NCBI GenBank assembly: GCA_021803405.1
Contig: JAJZLO010000018.1
Coordinates: forward strand, 1-7,011
Origin: Microcaldota archaeon
Lineage (GTDB): Archaea; Micrarchaeota; Micrarchaeia; Micrarchaeales; CABMGC01
Length of the DNA stretch: 7,011 bases
Direction: 5' to 3'
The notes beneath the pieces are model-generated. The model was not told where the DNA came from. It worked only from the letters and a program-made list of their open reading frames with translations, and searched no databases. Positions within the stretch are counted from its first letter, which is position 1. Every line of letters starts with the position of its first letter. Positions 1 through 5,119 of this stretch are shown here, piece by piece. A program made the translations under genes and the position numbers.

Positions 1-2
1 CT

Positions 3-206
3 GAAAATTACGGGGCATCTCCTAGCGGAGTATGGTATACTCTTAAAAAACTCAAAAAAGAGAGGGTGGTGGACTTTACCGAAAAGGGGGAGGCGTATAA
101 GCCTCTTTCCCTTACGGAAAATGGTATTACCATCTTAAGACAAAACAGTGCGATCCGAAAAACAAAAATGATCAGTAGACCCATTACTGCAGTAGGAGGT
201 CTTTAA
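3..206 (+). CDS. C-terminal part of a winged-helix DNA-binding protein (5' end outside window)
   Basis: An open frame runs in from the left edge and stops with TAA at 204-206, giving 67 visible residues with no start inside the window. The first 40 or so look like the second half of a winged helix-turn-helix domain: a recognition-helix-like stretch (SGVWYTLKKLKKERVV), a charged turn of the wing (FTEKGEAYK), then LSLTENGITIL, resembling the 'L-T-x-x-G' strand and helix that ends PadR, MarR and similar repressor domains. The last 20 residues are basic and unassigned. It is probably a small transcription regulator, but the N-terminal half and any effector domain cannot be seen, so the family is not fixed. 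The alkyltransferase gene starts 23 bp downstream on the same strand; whether the two are linked is unknown. Confidence 0.6.
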   Translation, partial: ENYGASPSGVWYTLKKLKKERVVDFTEKGEAYKPLSLTENGITILRQNSAIRKTKMISRPITAVGGL

Positions 207-216
207 TATTTTTATA
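202..216 (+). promoter_or_regulatory. TATA-like element before the alkyltransferase gene
   Basis: An A/T-only run (TTTAATATTTTTATA) spans the stop codon of the preceding gene. Its left half is about 24 nt before the ATG at 230, which would give a leaderless transcript. Its right half would place initiation near 239, favouring the in-frame ATG at 248. No Shine-Dalgarno sequence precedes either ATG, in keeping with leaderless expression. Confidence 0.4.
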
Positions 217-229
217 CAGAAATCAAACT

Positions 230-541
230 ATGAAAAACTCAAAGTATATGGATATAAAAAAGCGATTAAAAAGATACAAAGTTACACCATTTCAGGAAAA
301 GGTACTTCTTGCTACGTTCACAATACCTAAGGGAAGAACCTTATCGTATAAAGCGCTTGCAAAAAAGATAGGACATCCTAAAGCTTTTAGAGCTGTAGGT
401 ACCGCGTTGAAAAAGAACCCATTTCCGCTAACAATACCTTGTCATAGAGTAATAAAAAGCGATGGAGAAATAGGAGGGTATTCTAATGGTGGAACGATTA
501 AAAAACGTATGTTATTGATAAATGAAAATGCCATTAAATAA
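230..541 (+). CDS. ogt: Single-domain O6-alkylguanine-DNA alkyltransferase
   Basis: Suicide DNA-repair protein that moves an alkyl group from O6 of guanine to its own cysteine. At 103 residues it holds only the C-terminal catalytic domain. Visible landmarks are the helix-turn-helix with the arginine finger (KAFRAVGTAL, Arg54), the Asn hinge (KKNPFP, Asn63), the active-site motif PCHRV at residues 70-74 with nucleophile Cys71, and the active-site loop GGYSNG around 82-87. The cysteine is present, so it is a true alkyltransferase and not an ATL-type protein, which lacks it. Family members are usually 150-175 residues with an N-terminal RNase H-like domain that is missing here. ATG230 gives the longest frame; ATG248 (Met7) is a plausible alternative. 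The 3' end overlaps the convergent kinase gene by 8 bp. Confidence 0.93.
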   Translation: MKNSKYMDIKKRLKRYKVTPFQEKVLLATFTIPKGRTLSYKALAKKIGHPKAFRAVGTALKKNPFPLTIPCHRVIKSDGEIGGYSNGGTIKKRMLLINENAIK

Positions 542-1091
542 TGCTTTGATTATTTTGCAGTTCTTTTAATATGAGAAAAACATTTCTTTCTAAATCGCTT
601 ATGGTTCCTGAGTTTTCTATTGTATACTCGGAGTTTTCTATTACGGAATCTATACCAACCTTGGTCTCATTATTTTCTCTATAATTAATAAATTCAGATA
701 ATGTTTTGGGATCATCTGAACGGCCTCGCTTATTCAAGCGTGAAAAACGGTTTTCCTGAGAAGAAATTACGGCTATTGTCTTTATATCGTTTATATTTTT
801 TTTAAAGTATTCTAACTCCTTGAGGCTCCTTACGCCTATTATTGCTATGTTTTCTTCTTTTTGAGAAAGAATTTTTTCGGTAATTTTTTTGGCGATTATC
901 TCTTCGCCTTTTAACTCCCTTATCCTAAGCATAAACTCTTTTGTATTTTTTGGAGTAGGCGCTATGGCTTCCTTTTCCATTTCTGATTTTATTATAGAAC
1001 CCATCTCTATTATATGGAATCCCATTTTTTCTAATATTCTTGAAAGCTCGGTCTTGCCTGCTCCTGATCTGCCGGTTATACATAATATCAT
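534..1091 (-). CDS. UPF0200-type P-loop nucleotide kinase
   Basis: A 185-residue P-loop protein of the archaeal UPF0200 family, related in fold to dephospho-CoA and adenylate kinases. Walker A is GRSGAGKT at residues 7-14. It is followed by the family's MGSIIKSE stretch (30-37), the PTPKNTKEF segment (46-53), a buried strand leading to GVRSLKELEYF (86-96), and the lid signature KRGRSDDPKT (121-130), which is highly characteristic of UPF0200. The true substrate of the family is not established; it is often annotated as a CoaE-like or nucleoside monophosphate kinase, while a separate GTP-dependent dephospho-CoA kinase is known in Archaea. Start ATG 1089-1091 has an AGGTAA-type ribosome-binding site just upstream. 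It lies 23 bp behind the OB-fold gene on the same strand, so the two probably form an operon. Confidence 0.88.
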   Translation of the reverse strand: MILCITGRSGAGKTELSRILEKMGFHIIEMGSIIKSEMEKEAIAPTPKNTKEFMLRIRELKGEEIIAKKITEKILSQKEENIAIIGVRSLKELEYFKKNINDIKTIAVISSQENRFSRLNKRGRSDDPKTLSEFINYRENNETKVGIDSVIENSEYTIENSGTISDLERNVFLILKELQNNQSII

Positions 1092-1114
1092 AAAATTACC
1101 TATTTACCTTTTAC

Positions 1115-1450
1115 TTACCTTACTATAGATCCCTCTTTTATTTCCTTTTCAGGAGCAAGAAGTATTATCTTATCATCATCTCCAGCTGCAAGGAGCATGC
1201 CATTAGACAATACGTTTGCTATTTTTTTAGGGTCAAGATTAACTATACATACCACTTCCCTGTTAAGCAACTCTTCTTTTGAGTAATTATTTTTGATTCC
1301 AGCAACTATGACCCTATTCCCAACAATATCTCCAAGAAATATATCTAATTTATAGACAGGACTTTTTGCACCTTCTATTTCTTCTACATTTTTTATCCTG
1401 CCTACCCTGATTTCGAGCTTTGAGAAGTCTTCTATGCTTACCAAAAACAC
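1115..1450 (-). CDS. Stand-alone tRNA-binding OB-fold protein (MetRS beta / CsaA type)
   Basis: A 111-residue protein made entirely of the EMAPII-like tRNA-binding OB-fold found at the C-terminus of bacterial methionyl-tRNA synthetase, in CsaA, and as a separate MetRS beta subunit in many archaea. Diagnostic segments are VSIEDFSKLEIRVGRI near the N-terminus, YKLDIFLGD in the barrel, and NLDPKKIANVLSNGMLLAAG (71-90), which matches the family's 'L-x-P-x-K-x-x-x-x-x-S-x-G-M-x-L-A' pattern. It likely binds the outer corner of tRNA, perhaps as partner of a MetRS encoded elsewhere; a CsaA-like chaperone role is the alternative. The start is unusual: the frame opens with GTG at 1450, and TTG at 1444 (codon 3) is equally possible. 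No ATG is available near the expected N-terminus. It is the first gene of a two-gene minus-strand unit. Confidence 0.85.
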   Translation of the reverse strand: MFLVSIEDFSKLEIRVGRIKNVEEIEGAKSPVYKLDIFLGDIVGNRVIVAGIKNNYSKEELLNREVVCIVNLDPKKIANVLSNGMLLAAGDDDKIILLAPEKEIKEGSIVR

Positions 1451-1462
1451 ACCAATATAATA

Positions 1463-1474
1463 CTAATATATTAC
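1463..1474 (-). promoter_or_regulatory. TATA-like element for the minus-strand OB-fold/kinase pair
   Basis: Read on the minus strand, TAATATATTAGT lies 19-30 nt before the GTG/TTG start region of the OB-fold gene. This spacing fits an archaeal promoter with no or almost no leader. The more distant, nearly symmetric AATTATAAAT box at 1481-1490 could also serve this strand. Confidence 0.4.
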
Positions 1475-1482
1475 AAAACCAA

Positions 1483-1490
1483 TTATAAAT
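1483..1490 (+). promoter_or_regulatory. TATA box of thpR
   Basis: TTATAAAT is centred about 28 nt before the ATG at 1515, the distance expected between TATA box and transcription start. The message would therefore begin at or next to the start codon; no Shine-Dalgarno sequence is present in the interval. Confidence 0.6.
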
Positions 1491-1514
1491 AATTGAGCTT
1501 GAGTATAGTATATC

Positions 1515-2039
1515 ATGAGAATTTTTATCTGTATTGAGATACCTGAAGAAATAAAAAATAGTATTGCAACAATACAAAATGGATTAAAACAGAGCAACGT
1601 ACGCATAGTTAATAAAGATATACTCCATGTAACATTGAATTTTTTAGGCGATTTTAAAGAGGATAATTTGCCTTTGCTATATGAAAAATTATCAAGGATA
1701 AATATTAAAGGATTTAAAATATCTCTTAGAGGAATTGATGCATTTAGGAATGGAGACACTAAAGGCATTGTTTTTGTAAAGATTTTTGATGGAGAGATGA
1801 ATGTAAAAACATTATCTGAAACTATCAATGACTGTCTTGGAATAAAAAATGCACAGGACTTCAATGCCCATCTAACCATTGCAAGAGTGAAGGAAAGTTA
1901 TGAGATTTGGGATAAAATCAGGGTTTATAAAGATAAATATTTTGGAGAGTTTTTTGTTACTTCGATTAAGATAAAAAATAGCACACTTACAAATGAAGGG
2001 CCGATTTATAAAGATCTTAAAGAGATCATTCTTTTATAA
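1515..2039 (+). CDS. thpR: RNA 2',3'-cyclic phosphodiesterase (2H family)
   Basis: A 174-residue member of the LigT/ThpR branch of the 2H phosphoesterases, cytosolic enzymes that open 2',3'-cyclic phosphate ends of RNA and in vitro can join tRNA halves by a 2'-5' bond. The two catalytic HxTx motifs are intact: HVTL at residues 38-41 and HLTI at 119-122, the latter in the typical setting NAHLTIARVK. The N-terminus MRIFICIEIPEEI and the FLGD after the first motif are also typical, as is the length. ATG1515 is the natural start and sits one promoter length from its TATA box. The 3' end overlaps the convergent unknown gene by 14 bp. Given the intron-bearing tRNAs nearby, a role in tidying tRNA splicing ends is attractive but only inferred. 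Confidence 0.93.
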   Translation: MRIFICIEIPEEIKNSIATIQNGLKQSNVRIVNKDILHVTLNFLGDFKEDNLPLLYEKLSRINIKGFKISLRGIDAFRNGDTKGIVFVKIFDGEMNVKTLSETINDCLGIKNAQDFNAHLTIARVKESYEIWDKIRVYKDKYFGEFFVTSIKIKNSTLTNEGPIYKDLKEIILL

Positions 2040-2616
2040 GCAGTTGCTTTCTTGAAGACTCAAACTCTTCATAAGTACCTTTGTTTATTAGCTCGCCAGG
2101 CCTATATATCCTGTTTTCAAGTAGAAGATTATATGTCATGCCGGTTTTAGTATCTATTAGTATATGCCTCTGCTCCTTTCCGAAAAGATCTACCTCGGCC
2201 AATACGCCGGTTATTTTTTTATGTAAGGAGTTGAAAAAACTATCAATTTCAGCATGATTGTTTTGCATGCCTATCAGTCTTATCTCGATATTAGGTTTCT
2301 TAAGCTTTTTAATCAATGCATTTATAGAGGATAACTCACTTTCGGTGAGTACTGTGCTGGTCCTTAAGGCTATTGTATGAGATGAATTAACATCAAAAAA
2401 AACAACAAGCATATCGAAGTTTATATTTGAGGTTCGTATATACCTAGTTTCATCGTTGTAGTTTTTATTTAAAAGTGTATTTGGGAGAAGCTCAACTGAC
2501 CTATCCAGATATCTATTTACCGAGCTATTATGCCTATCTCCTGTATTTAATAAAAGTTGTTGAGTGCCGAAGGGAGCATTTAGCTTTTCTCGCATTAGTA
2601 CATTCCATAAGTCCAT
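2026..2616 (-). CDS. Hypothetical protein, unrecognised family
   Basis: A 196-residue frame from ATG at 2614-2616 to TGA at 2026-2028. I do not recognise the family. It has no cysteines, no signal peptide and no membrane segment, so a soluble cytoplasmic protein is likely. Around 62-150 it shows alternating hydrophobic strands and helices (FDMLVVFFDV, then a Lys-rich helix, then IEIRLIGM), suggesting an alpha/beta fold. The last 50 residues hold a strand pair (HILIDTKTGMTYNLLLENRIY) and a charged C-terminus. No nucleotide-binding or metal motif is evident. Reality of the gene is supported by its length, codon use like its neighbours, the ordinary ATG start, a TATA-like box at the right distance, and end-to-end packing with thpR. 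It stands alone on its strand, next to the rpo3 operon promoter region. Confidence 0.7.
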   Translation of the reverse strand: MDLWNVLMREKLNAPFGTQQLLLNTGDRHNSSVNRYLDRSVELLPNTLLNKNYNDETRYIRTSNINFDMLVVFFDVNSSHTIALRTSTVLTESELSSINALIKKLKKPNIEIRLIGMQNNHAEIDSFFNSLHKKITGVLAEVDLFGKEQRHILIDTKTGMTYNLLLENRIYRPGELINKGTYEEFESSRKQLLIKE

Positions 2617-2632
2617 TTAAACACAGCCATTT

Positions 2633-2648
2633 AAACCTTTAAAGGTTT
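2633..2648. promoter_or_regulatory. Perfect 16-bp palindrome overlapping the minus-strand promoter
   Basis: AAACCTTTAAAGGTTT is its own reverse complement over 16 bases. Its centre lies about 24 nt before the ATG of the minus-strand unknown gene, where the TATA box is expected; the core TTTAAA can serve as that box. A symmetric protein binding here would block TBP, so an operator is possible. Equally, it may be only a symmetric BRE/TATA element. Confidence 0.4.
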
Positions 2649-2766
2649 TTACTTTTTAAGATAGTAGTATAATGAAGGCATAAAATAAAAGCTTTTTGAA
2701 GTAAATATGTGGTAAAACCAATATAGGCAATAATTACAAAAGAATTAAATATATTACCATACATAA

Positions 2767-2775
2767 AGTATAAAG
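2767..2775 (+). promoter_or_regulatory. TATA box of the rpo3 operon
   Basis: AGTATAAAG lies about 32 nt before the rpo3 ATG, predicting initiation near 2797 and a leader of only a few bases. A second A/T-rich candidate (AATTAAATATATTA, 2743-2756) would give a leader of roughly 30 nt. Confidence 0.55.
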
Positions 2776-2803
2776 TCTGGACGCCTATTTTTGGCTGGTT
2801 TTT

Positions 2804-3376
2804 ATGAATGTGAATATTATTGAGAATACGCCAACTTCAGTCAGCTTTAAGCTTACAGGAGTAGGATTTAACTTTGCTAACGCGCTTAGAAGAATAATTA
2901 TGAATAGTGTCAGCTGTTTTGCAATAGACTCGGTCACGGTCTATGAGAACTCAAGCGCAATGTTTGATGAGTATTTAGCCCATAGAATAGGTTTAATACC
3001 TATAATAACTCCAAAAGGTTATACAAAAAAAGATGAGATACTTTTTAAGCTTGTAGCTGAAGGTCCAATAACGGTATACTCAAAGGATATAAAAAGTACG
3101 GAGAAGGATGTACATGTCGCTAATGAGAATATACCGGTAATGAAGCTATCACAAGGCCAAAAACTAAGATTGGACGCCAAGGCAGTTTATGATATAGGAG
3201 CAAAAAGCTCAAAGTTTCAACCAGGATTAGCTACTTACAAAGCAAATGAAAAAGGAGATGAGTTTGAGTTTTACGTTGAGTCATTTGGTCAGATCCCCGC
3301 AATAGAGATTATCACTAGAGCATTAGATATAATAAGCAATAATGTAAAAGAGATAAGCAAGGAGCTTAAGAAATAA
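2804..3376 (+). CDS. rpo3: DNA-directed RNA polymerase subunit Rpo3 (RpoD), short form
   Basis: Assembly-platform subunit of archaeal RNA polymerase (counterpart of bacterial alpha NTD and eukaryotic Rpb3), which pairs with Rpo11. The dimerisation signature is clear: GFNFANALRRIIMNSV at 21-36, AIDSVTVYENSS at 40-51 and EYLAHRIGLIPI at 56-67. The C-terminal part keeps NIPVMKLSQGQKLRLDAKA and the helical end EIITRALDII. At 190 residues it is far below the roughly 260 of Sulfolobus-type subunits: the inserted domain between GLIPI and LVAEGP that carries an Fe-S cluster in many archaea is reduced to about 15 residues, and the only cysteine in the protein is Cys38. It heads the conserved operon and is followed 12 bp later by tRNA-Leu. 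Start ATG2804 matches the family N-terminus. Confidence 0.95.
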   Translation: MNVNIIENTPTSVSFKLTGVGFNFANALRRIIMNSVSCFAIDSVTVYENSSAMFDEYLAHRIGLIPIITPKGYTKKDEILFKLVAEGPITVYSKDIKSTEKDVHVANENIPVMKLSQGQKLRLDAKAVYDIGAKSSKFQPGLATYKANEKGDEFEFYVESFGQIPAIEIITRALDIISNNVKEISKELKK

Positions 3377-3388
3377 AGTTGACCCAAA

Positions 3389-3475
3389 GCGGGGGTGGCA
3401 GAGTATGGTCAAATGCGCAGGACCGAGGCTCCTGTAGCTTTAGAGCTTGCGTGAGTTCAAATCTCACCCCCCGCA
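3389..3475 (+). tRNA. tRNA-Leu, anticodon GAG
   Basis: Complete class II tRNA. Acceptor arm GCGGGGG (3389-3395) pairs with CCCCCGC (3468-3474), with discriminator A3475. The D stem is GCA/TGC. The anticodon stem CAGGA/TCCTG (3418-3422/3430-3434) closes the loop CCGAGGC, so the anticodon is GAG at 3425-3427. The long variable arm (3435-3450) contains the AGCT-TTAG-AGCT hairpin expected for Leu. The T arm GTGAG/CTCAC closes an ordinary TTCAAAT loop, so there is no intron. No CCA is encoded. Position 33 is C, not U. A Leu tRNA at this place between rpo3 and rpl18e is a known archaeal arrangement, and the 12-bp spacing suggests it is cut out of the operon transcript. Confidence 0.95.
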
Positions 3476-3498
3476 GTAAAATGCATAAAGGTGCAGTT

Positions 3499-3843
3499 AT
3501 GAAAATAGAAAAAGATACAACAAAAAAATGGATAATGACCTTGGAAAAGGCAAAGGAGAGTGGAAAGAATGCCGGTCTGTCCGAAAGTGCAATATTCAAA
3601 GCCTCTAAGCCTAGAAGACAGCGCGTAAAGGTTACCTTGCTTAAGTTGCAGAAGTATGCAAAAGATAATGATAACATAATAGTTCCAGGAAAGGTTTTAG
3701 GAAACGGAAAACTTAGCAAAAAATTCAATATTTCAGCAATAGAGTACTCCAAATCTTCTTTGGAAAGATTAAAGGAGGCAGGATGCAATGTTGTCGATAT
3801 TAAAAATATGATTGAAAAGGATAACTTAAGGATTTTAGTGTGA
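3499..3843 (+). CDS. rpl18e: 50S ribosomal protein L18e (eL18)
   Basis: Large-subunit ribosomal protein specific to archaea and eukaryotes, distantly related in fold to uL15. The 114-residue product has the expected order: a basic N-terminal helix region (TTKKWIMTLEKAKES), the SKPRRQRVKVTLLKL segment, IIVPGKVLGNGKLSKKFNISAI, and the C-terminal stretch AGCNVVDIKNMIEK; its length matches the archaeal family. I chose ATG3499 because AAGGTG at 3487-3492 lies 6 nt upstream. ATG3481, six codons earlier, would begin almost inside the tRNA leader and lacks a ribosome-binding site, while a still longer frame to the left is just read-through of the tRNA-Leu gene. It is followed 4 bp later by rpl13. Confidence 0.95.
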   Translation: MKIEKDTTKKWIMTLEKAKESGKNAGLSESAIFKASKPRRQRVKVTLLKLQKYAKDNDNIIVPGKVLGNGKLSKKFNISAIEYSKSSLERLKEAGCNVVDIKNMIEKDNLRILV

Positions 3844-3847
3844 TGTT

Positions 3848-4273
3848 ATGGTAGAGTATTCAATAGATGGAGAAGGTATTATTCTTGGAAGACTTGCTAG
3901 TAAAGCAGCAAAACTTCTTCTTGAAGGAAATACAGTAAATGTATTCAATGCAGAAAAGATAGTTATGAGCGGCCATCTTAGATTCATAGTAGATAAGTAT
4001 AAGGAAAAGGTAGAGTTGAAGGATAAAGCAAATCCAGAACATTCTCCATACATATCAAGAAGGTCTGATCTTTTTGTTAAAAGAATAATAAGAGGCATGC
4101 TCCCATATAGACAGCCTAAAGGAAAAAATGCTTATAAAAATCTTAAAATATACATAGGAGTTCCAGAAGGTATGACAGAAACAAATGACCTTAAGCTTAA
4201 GAAAGGAGAAGAGGTTTATGAAAACCTTATAACGATAAAGACCCTTACAGAGAAGCTAGGATACAATAAGTGA
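3848..4273 (+). CDS. rpl13: 50S ribosomal protein L13 (uL13)
   Basis: Universal large-subunit protein that binds 23S rRNA early in assembly. The N-terminus shows the family pattern IDGEGIILGRLASKAAKLLL followed by VNVFNAEKIVMSG (residues 6-42). The central RGMLPYRQPKGKNAYKNLKIYIG (82-104) is the archaeal/eukaryotic 'G-M-L-P' region, and the C-terminal helix TIKTLTEKLG is present. At 141 residues it has normal archaeal length. Start ATG3848 lies 4 bp after the rpl18e stop, with GTGATG across that stop acting as a weak ribosome-binding site, which suggests coupled translation. The stop TGA overlaps a GTG that opens a slightly longer version of rps9. Confidence 0.96.
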   Translation: MVEYSIDGEGIILGRLASKAAKLLLEGNTVNVFNAEKIVMSGHLRFIVDKYKEKVELKDKANPEHSPYISRRSDLFVKRIIRGMLPYRQPKGKNAYKNLKIYIGVPEGMTETNDLKLKKGEEVYENLITIKTLTEKLGYNK

Positions 4274-4278
4274 ACAAT

Positions 4279-4863
4279 ATGGCAACTGAAGATATAGTAG
4301 AAAAAACAGTAAAGGCTCCTAAAGGAGTCAAAGACTTAGACAAAGAATTGAGTGAGTTTAACCAAACAACTTCACAGGTACAAAGCGCTCAAAAAATTGC
4401 TAAAAAAAGCACCGTAAAAAAGACTCAAAAACCTAAGAAAAGCAGAAATACGGGAAAGGTATTTATTGAAAAAGGAAAAAGAAAGGAAGCAGTAGCAAGA
4501 GCTAGCCTTTTTAGTAACGGTTCAGGAGAGATACTTCTTAACGGAATAAACATACGATACATACAGCCAAAAGAGATAAAAGAAATAATAATGGAGCCTT
4601 TGAATATAGCACCAATGGCAAAGGAGATATCGTTAAAGTCAAACATAAAGATAAATGTATATGGAGGAGGAGTAAGCGGAAGGGCTCAGGCGGCTAGAAA
4701 TGCGCTTGCAAAGGTTATAGTTAAGGCATCAGGAAGCGATGAACTTAAAAATATATTTATGGAGTATGATAGGAATATACTTGTTGATGACCATAGGCGT
4801 GTAGAGCCTAAGAAGTTCAAAGGTCCTAAGGCAAGAGCAAGATTCCAAACATCATACAGATAA
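4279..4863 (+). CDS. rps9: 30S ribosomal protein S9 (uS9) with long N-terminal extension
   Basis: Small-subunit head protein whose C-terminal tail reaches the P-site tRNA. The core begins near [17 protein letters not shown] and includes the [17 protein letters not shown] block and the conserved basic tail ending in QTSYR, so the decoding-centre end is intact. Unusually, about 60 residues precede the core: an acidic-then-basic, low-complexity stretch ([11 protein letters not shown] at first, then [16 protein letters not shown]). Archaeal S9 is normally about 130-135 residues, against 194 here. I prefer ATG4279, with GTGA at 4270-4273 as ribosome-binding site overlapping the rpl13 stop. GTG4270 would add only three residues, so the extension does not depend on start choice except through internal initiation. 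Confidence 0.95.
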   Translation: MATEDIVEKTVKAPKGVKDLDKELSEFNQTTSQVQSAQKIAKKSTVKKTQKPKKSRNTGKVFIEKGKRKEAVARASLFSNGSGEILLNGINIRYIQPKEIKEIIMEPLNIAPMAKEISLKSNIKINVYGGGVSGRAQAARNALAKVIVKASGSDELKNIFMEYDRNILVDDHRRVEPKKFKGPKARARFQTSYR

Positions 4864-4874
4864 TTTGTGATATT

Positions 4875-5075
4875 ATGATGATCCCAATTAGATGTTTTTC
4901 ATGTGGCCAAGTAATTGCCGACAAATGGGAAGAGTACGACAGGAGAGTAAATAAAAACAAGGAAGAGCCAGGGAAGGTACTTGACGATATGAAAATAACA
5001 AGATACTGCTGCAGAAGGATGATGATAAGCCATGTGGACATAATAGATGACATAATAAATTATAGCAGGAAATAA
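4875..5075 (+). CDS. rpo10: DNA-directed RNA polymerase subunit Rpo10 (RpoN)
   Basis: Small zinc-bound subunit of archaeal RNA polymerase (counterpart of Rpb10) that sits beside Rpo3 in the assembly platform. The 66-residue product has the diagnostic N-terminus [11 protein letters not shown], with zinc ligands Cys7 and Cys10, and the adjacent pair Cys45-Cys46 in RYCCRRMM, followed by the [14 protein letters not shown] helix. Length is normal. It starts at ATG4875 (a second ATG follows immediately and could be used), with GTGAT at 4867-4871 as ribosome-binding site. Its position directly after rps9 is the conserved archaeal order. The gene for omega-like Rpo6 (RpoK), often next, is not found here; tRNA-Pro follows instead. 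Confidence 0.95.
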   Translation: MMIPIRCFSCGQVIADKWEEYDRRVNKNKEEPGKVLDDMKITRYCCRRMMISHVDIIDDIINYSRK

Positions 5076-5082
5076 TTGAAAA

Positions 5083-5091
5083 CATATAAAT
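5083..5091 (+). promoter_or_regulatory. TATA box of tRNA-Pro (and probably rps2)
   Basis: CATATAAAT is centred about 33 nt before the first base of tRNA-Pro, predicting initiation near 5113, a few bases before the mature 5' end. rps2 starts 28 bp after the tRNA, so it may be read from here as well as from the upstream operon. Confidence 0.5.
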
Positions 5092-5119
5092 AATACGATG
5101 AATAATATTTAAAACCAAG

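Larger units (their letters stand above)
2617..2803. promoter_or_regulatory. Divergent intergenic region between the unknown gene and the rpo3 operon
   Basis: This 187-bp AT-rich spacer is the longest gene-free stretch between the first gene and the rpo3 operon. It holds a perfect 16-bp palindrome close to the minus-strand gene and at least one good TATA box close to rpo3. I see no RNA gene or short coding frame in it. Confidence 0.6.

Noticed and set aside
889..1128. Plus-strand frame opposite the N-terminal part of the UPF0200 gene
   Set aside because: It is antisense to the Walker A region of a well-recognised protein and resembles a membrane segment only through base composition.
1463..1879. 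Minus-strand frame of 138 codons opposite thpR
   Set aside because: It lies across the thpR coding region and the divergent promoter gap and has no family features; thpR carries both catalytic motifs.
3379..3498. Longer version of L18e reading through tRNA-Leu
   Set aside because: The upstream part is translation of the tRNA sequence and gives no L18e-like residues; a proper ribosome-binding site precedes ATG3499.
3366..3788. Minus-strand frame of 140 codons opposite L18e and tRNA-Leu
   Set aside because: It covers a tRNA and a clear ribosomal protein gene; its product is the low-complexity hydrophobic sequence expected of an antisense shadow.
4875..5040. ATGATGA-type motifs suggesting a box C/D guide RNA
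   Set aside because: The motifs fall at the start codons and within the coding sequence of rpo10, and no matching box D/D' arrangement with guide spacing was seen.
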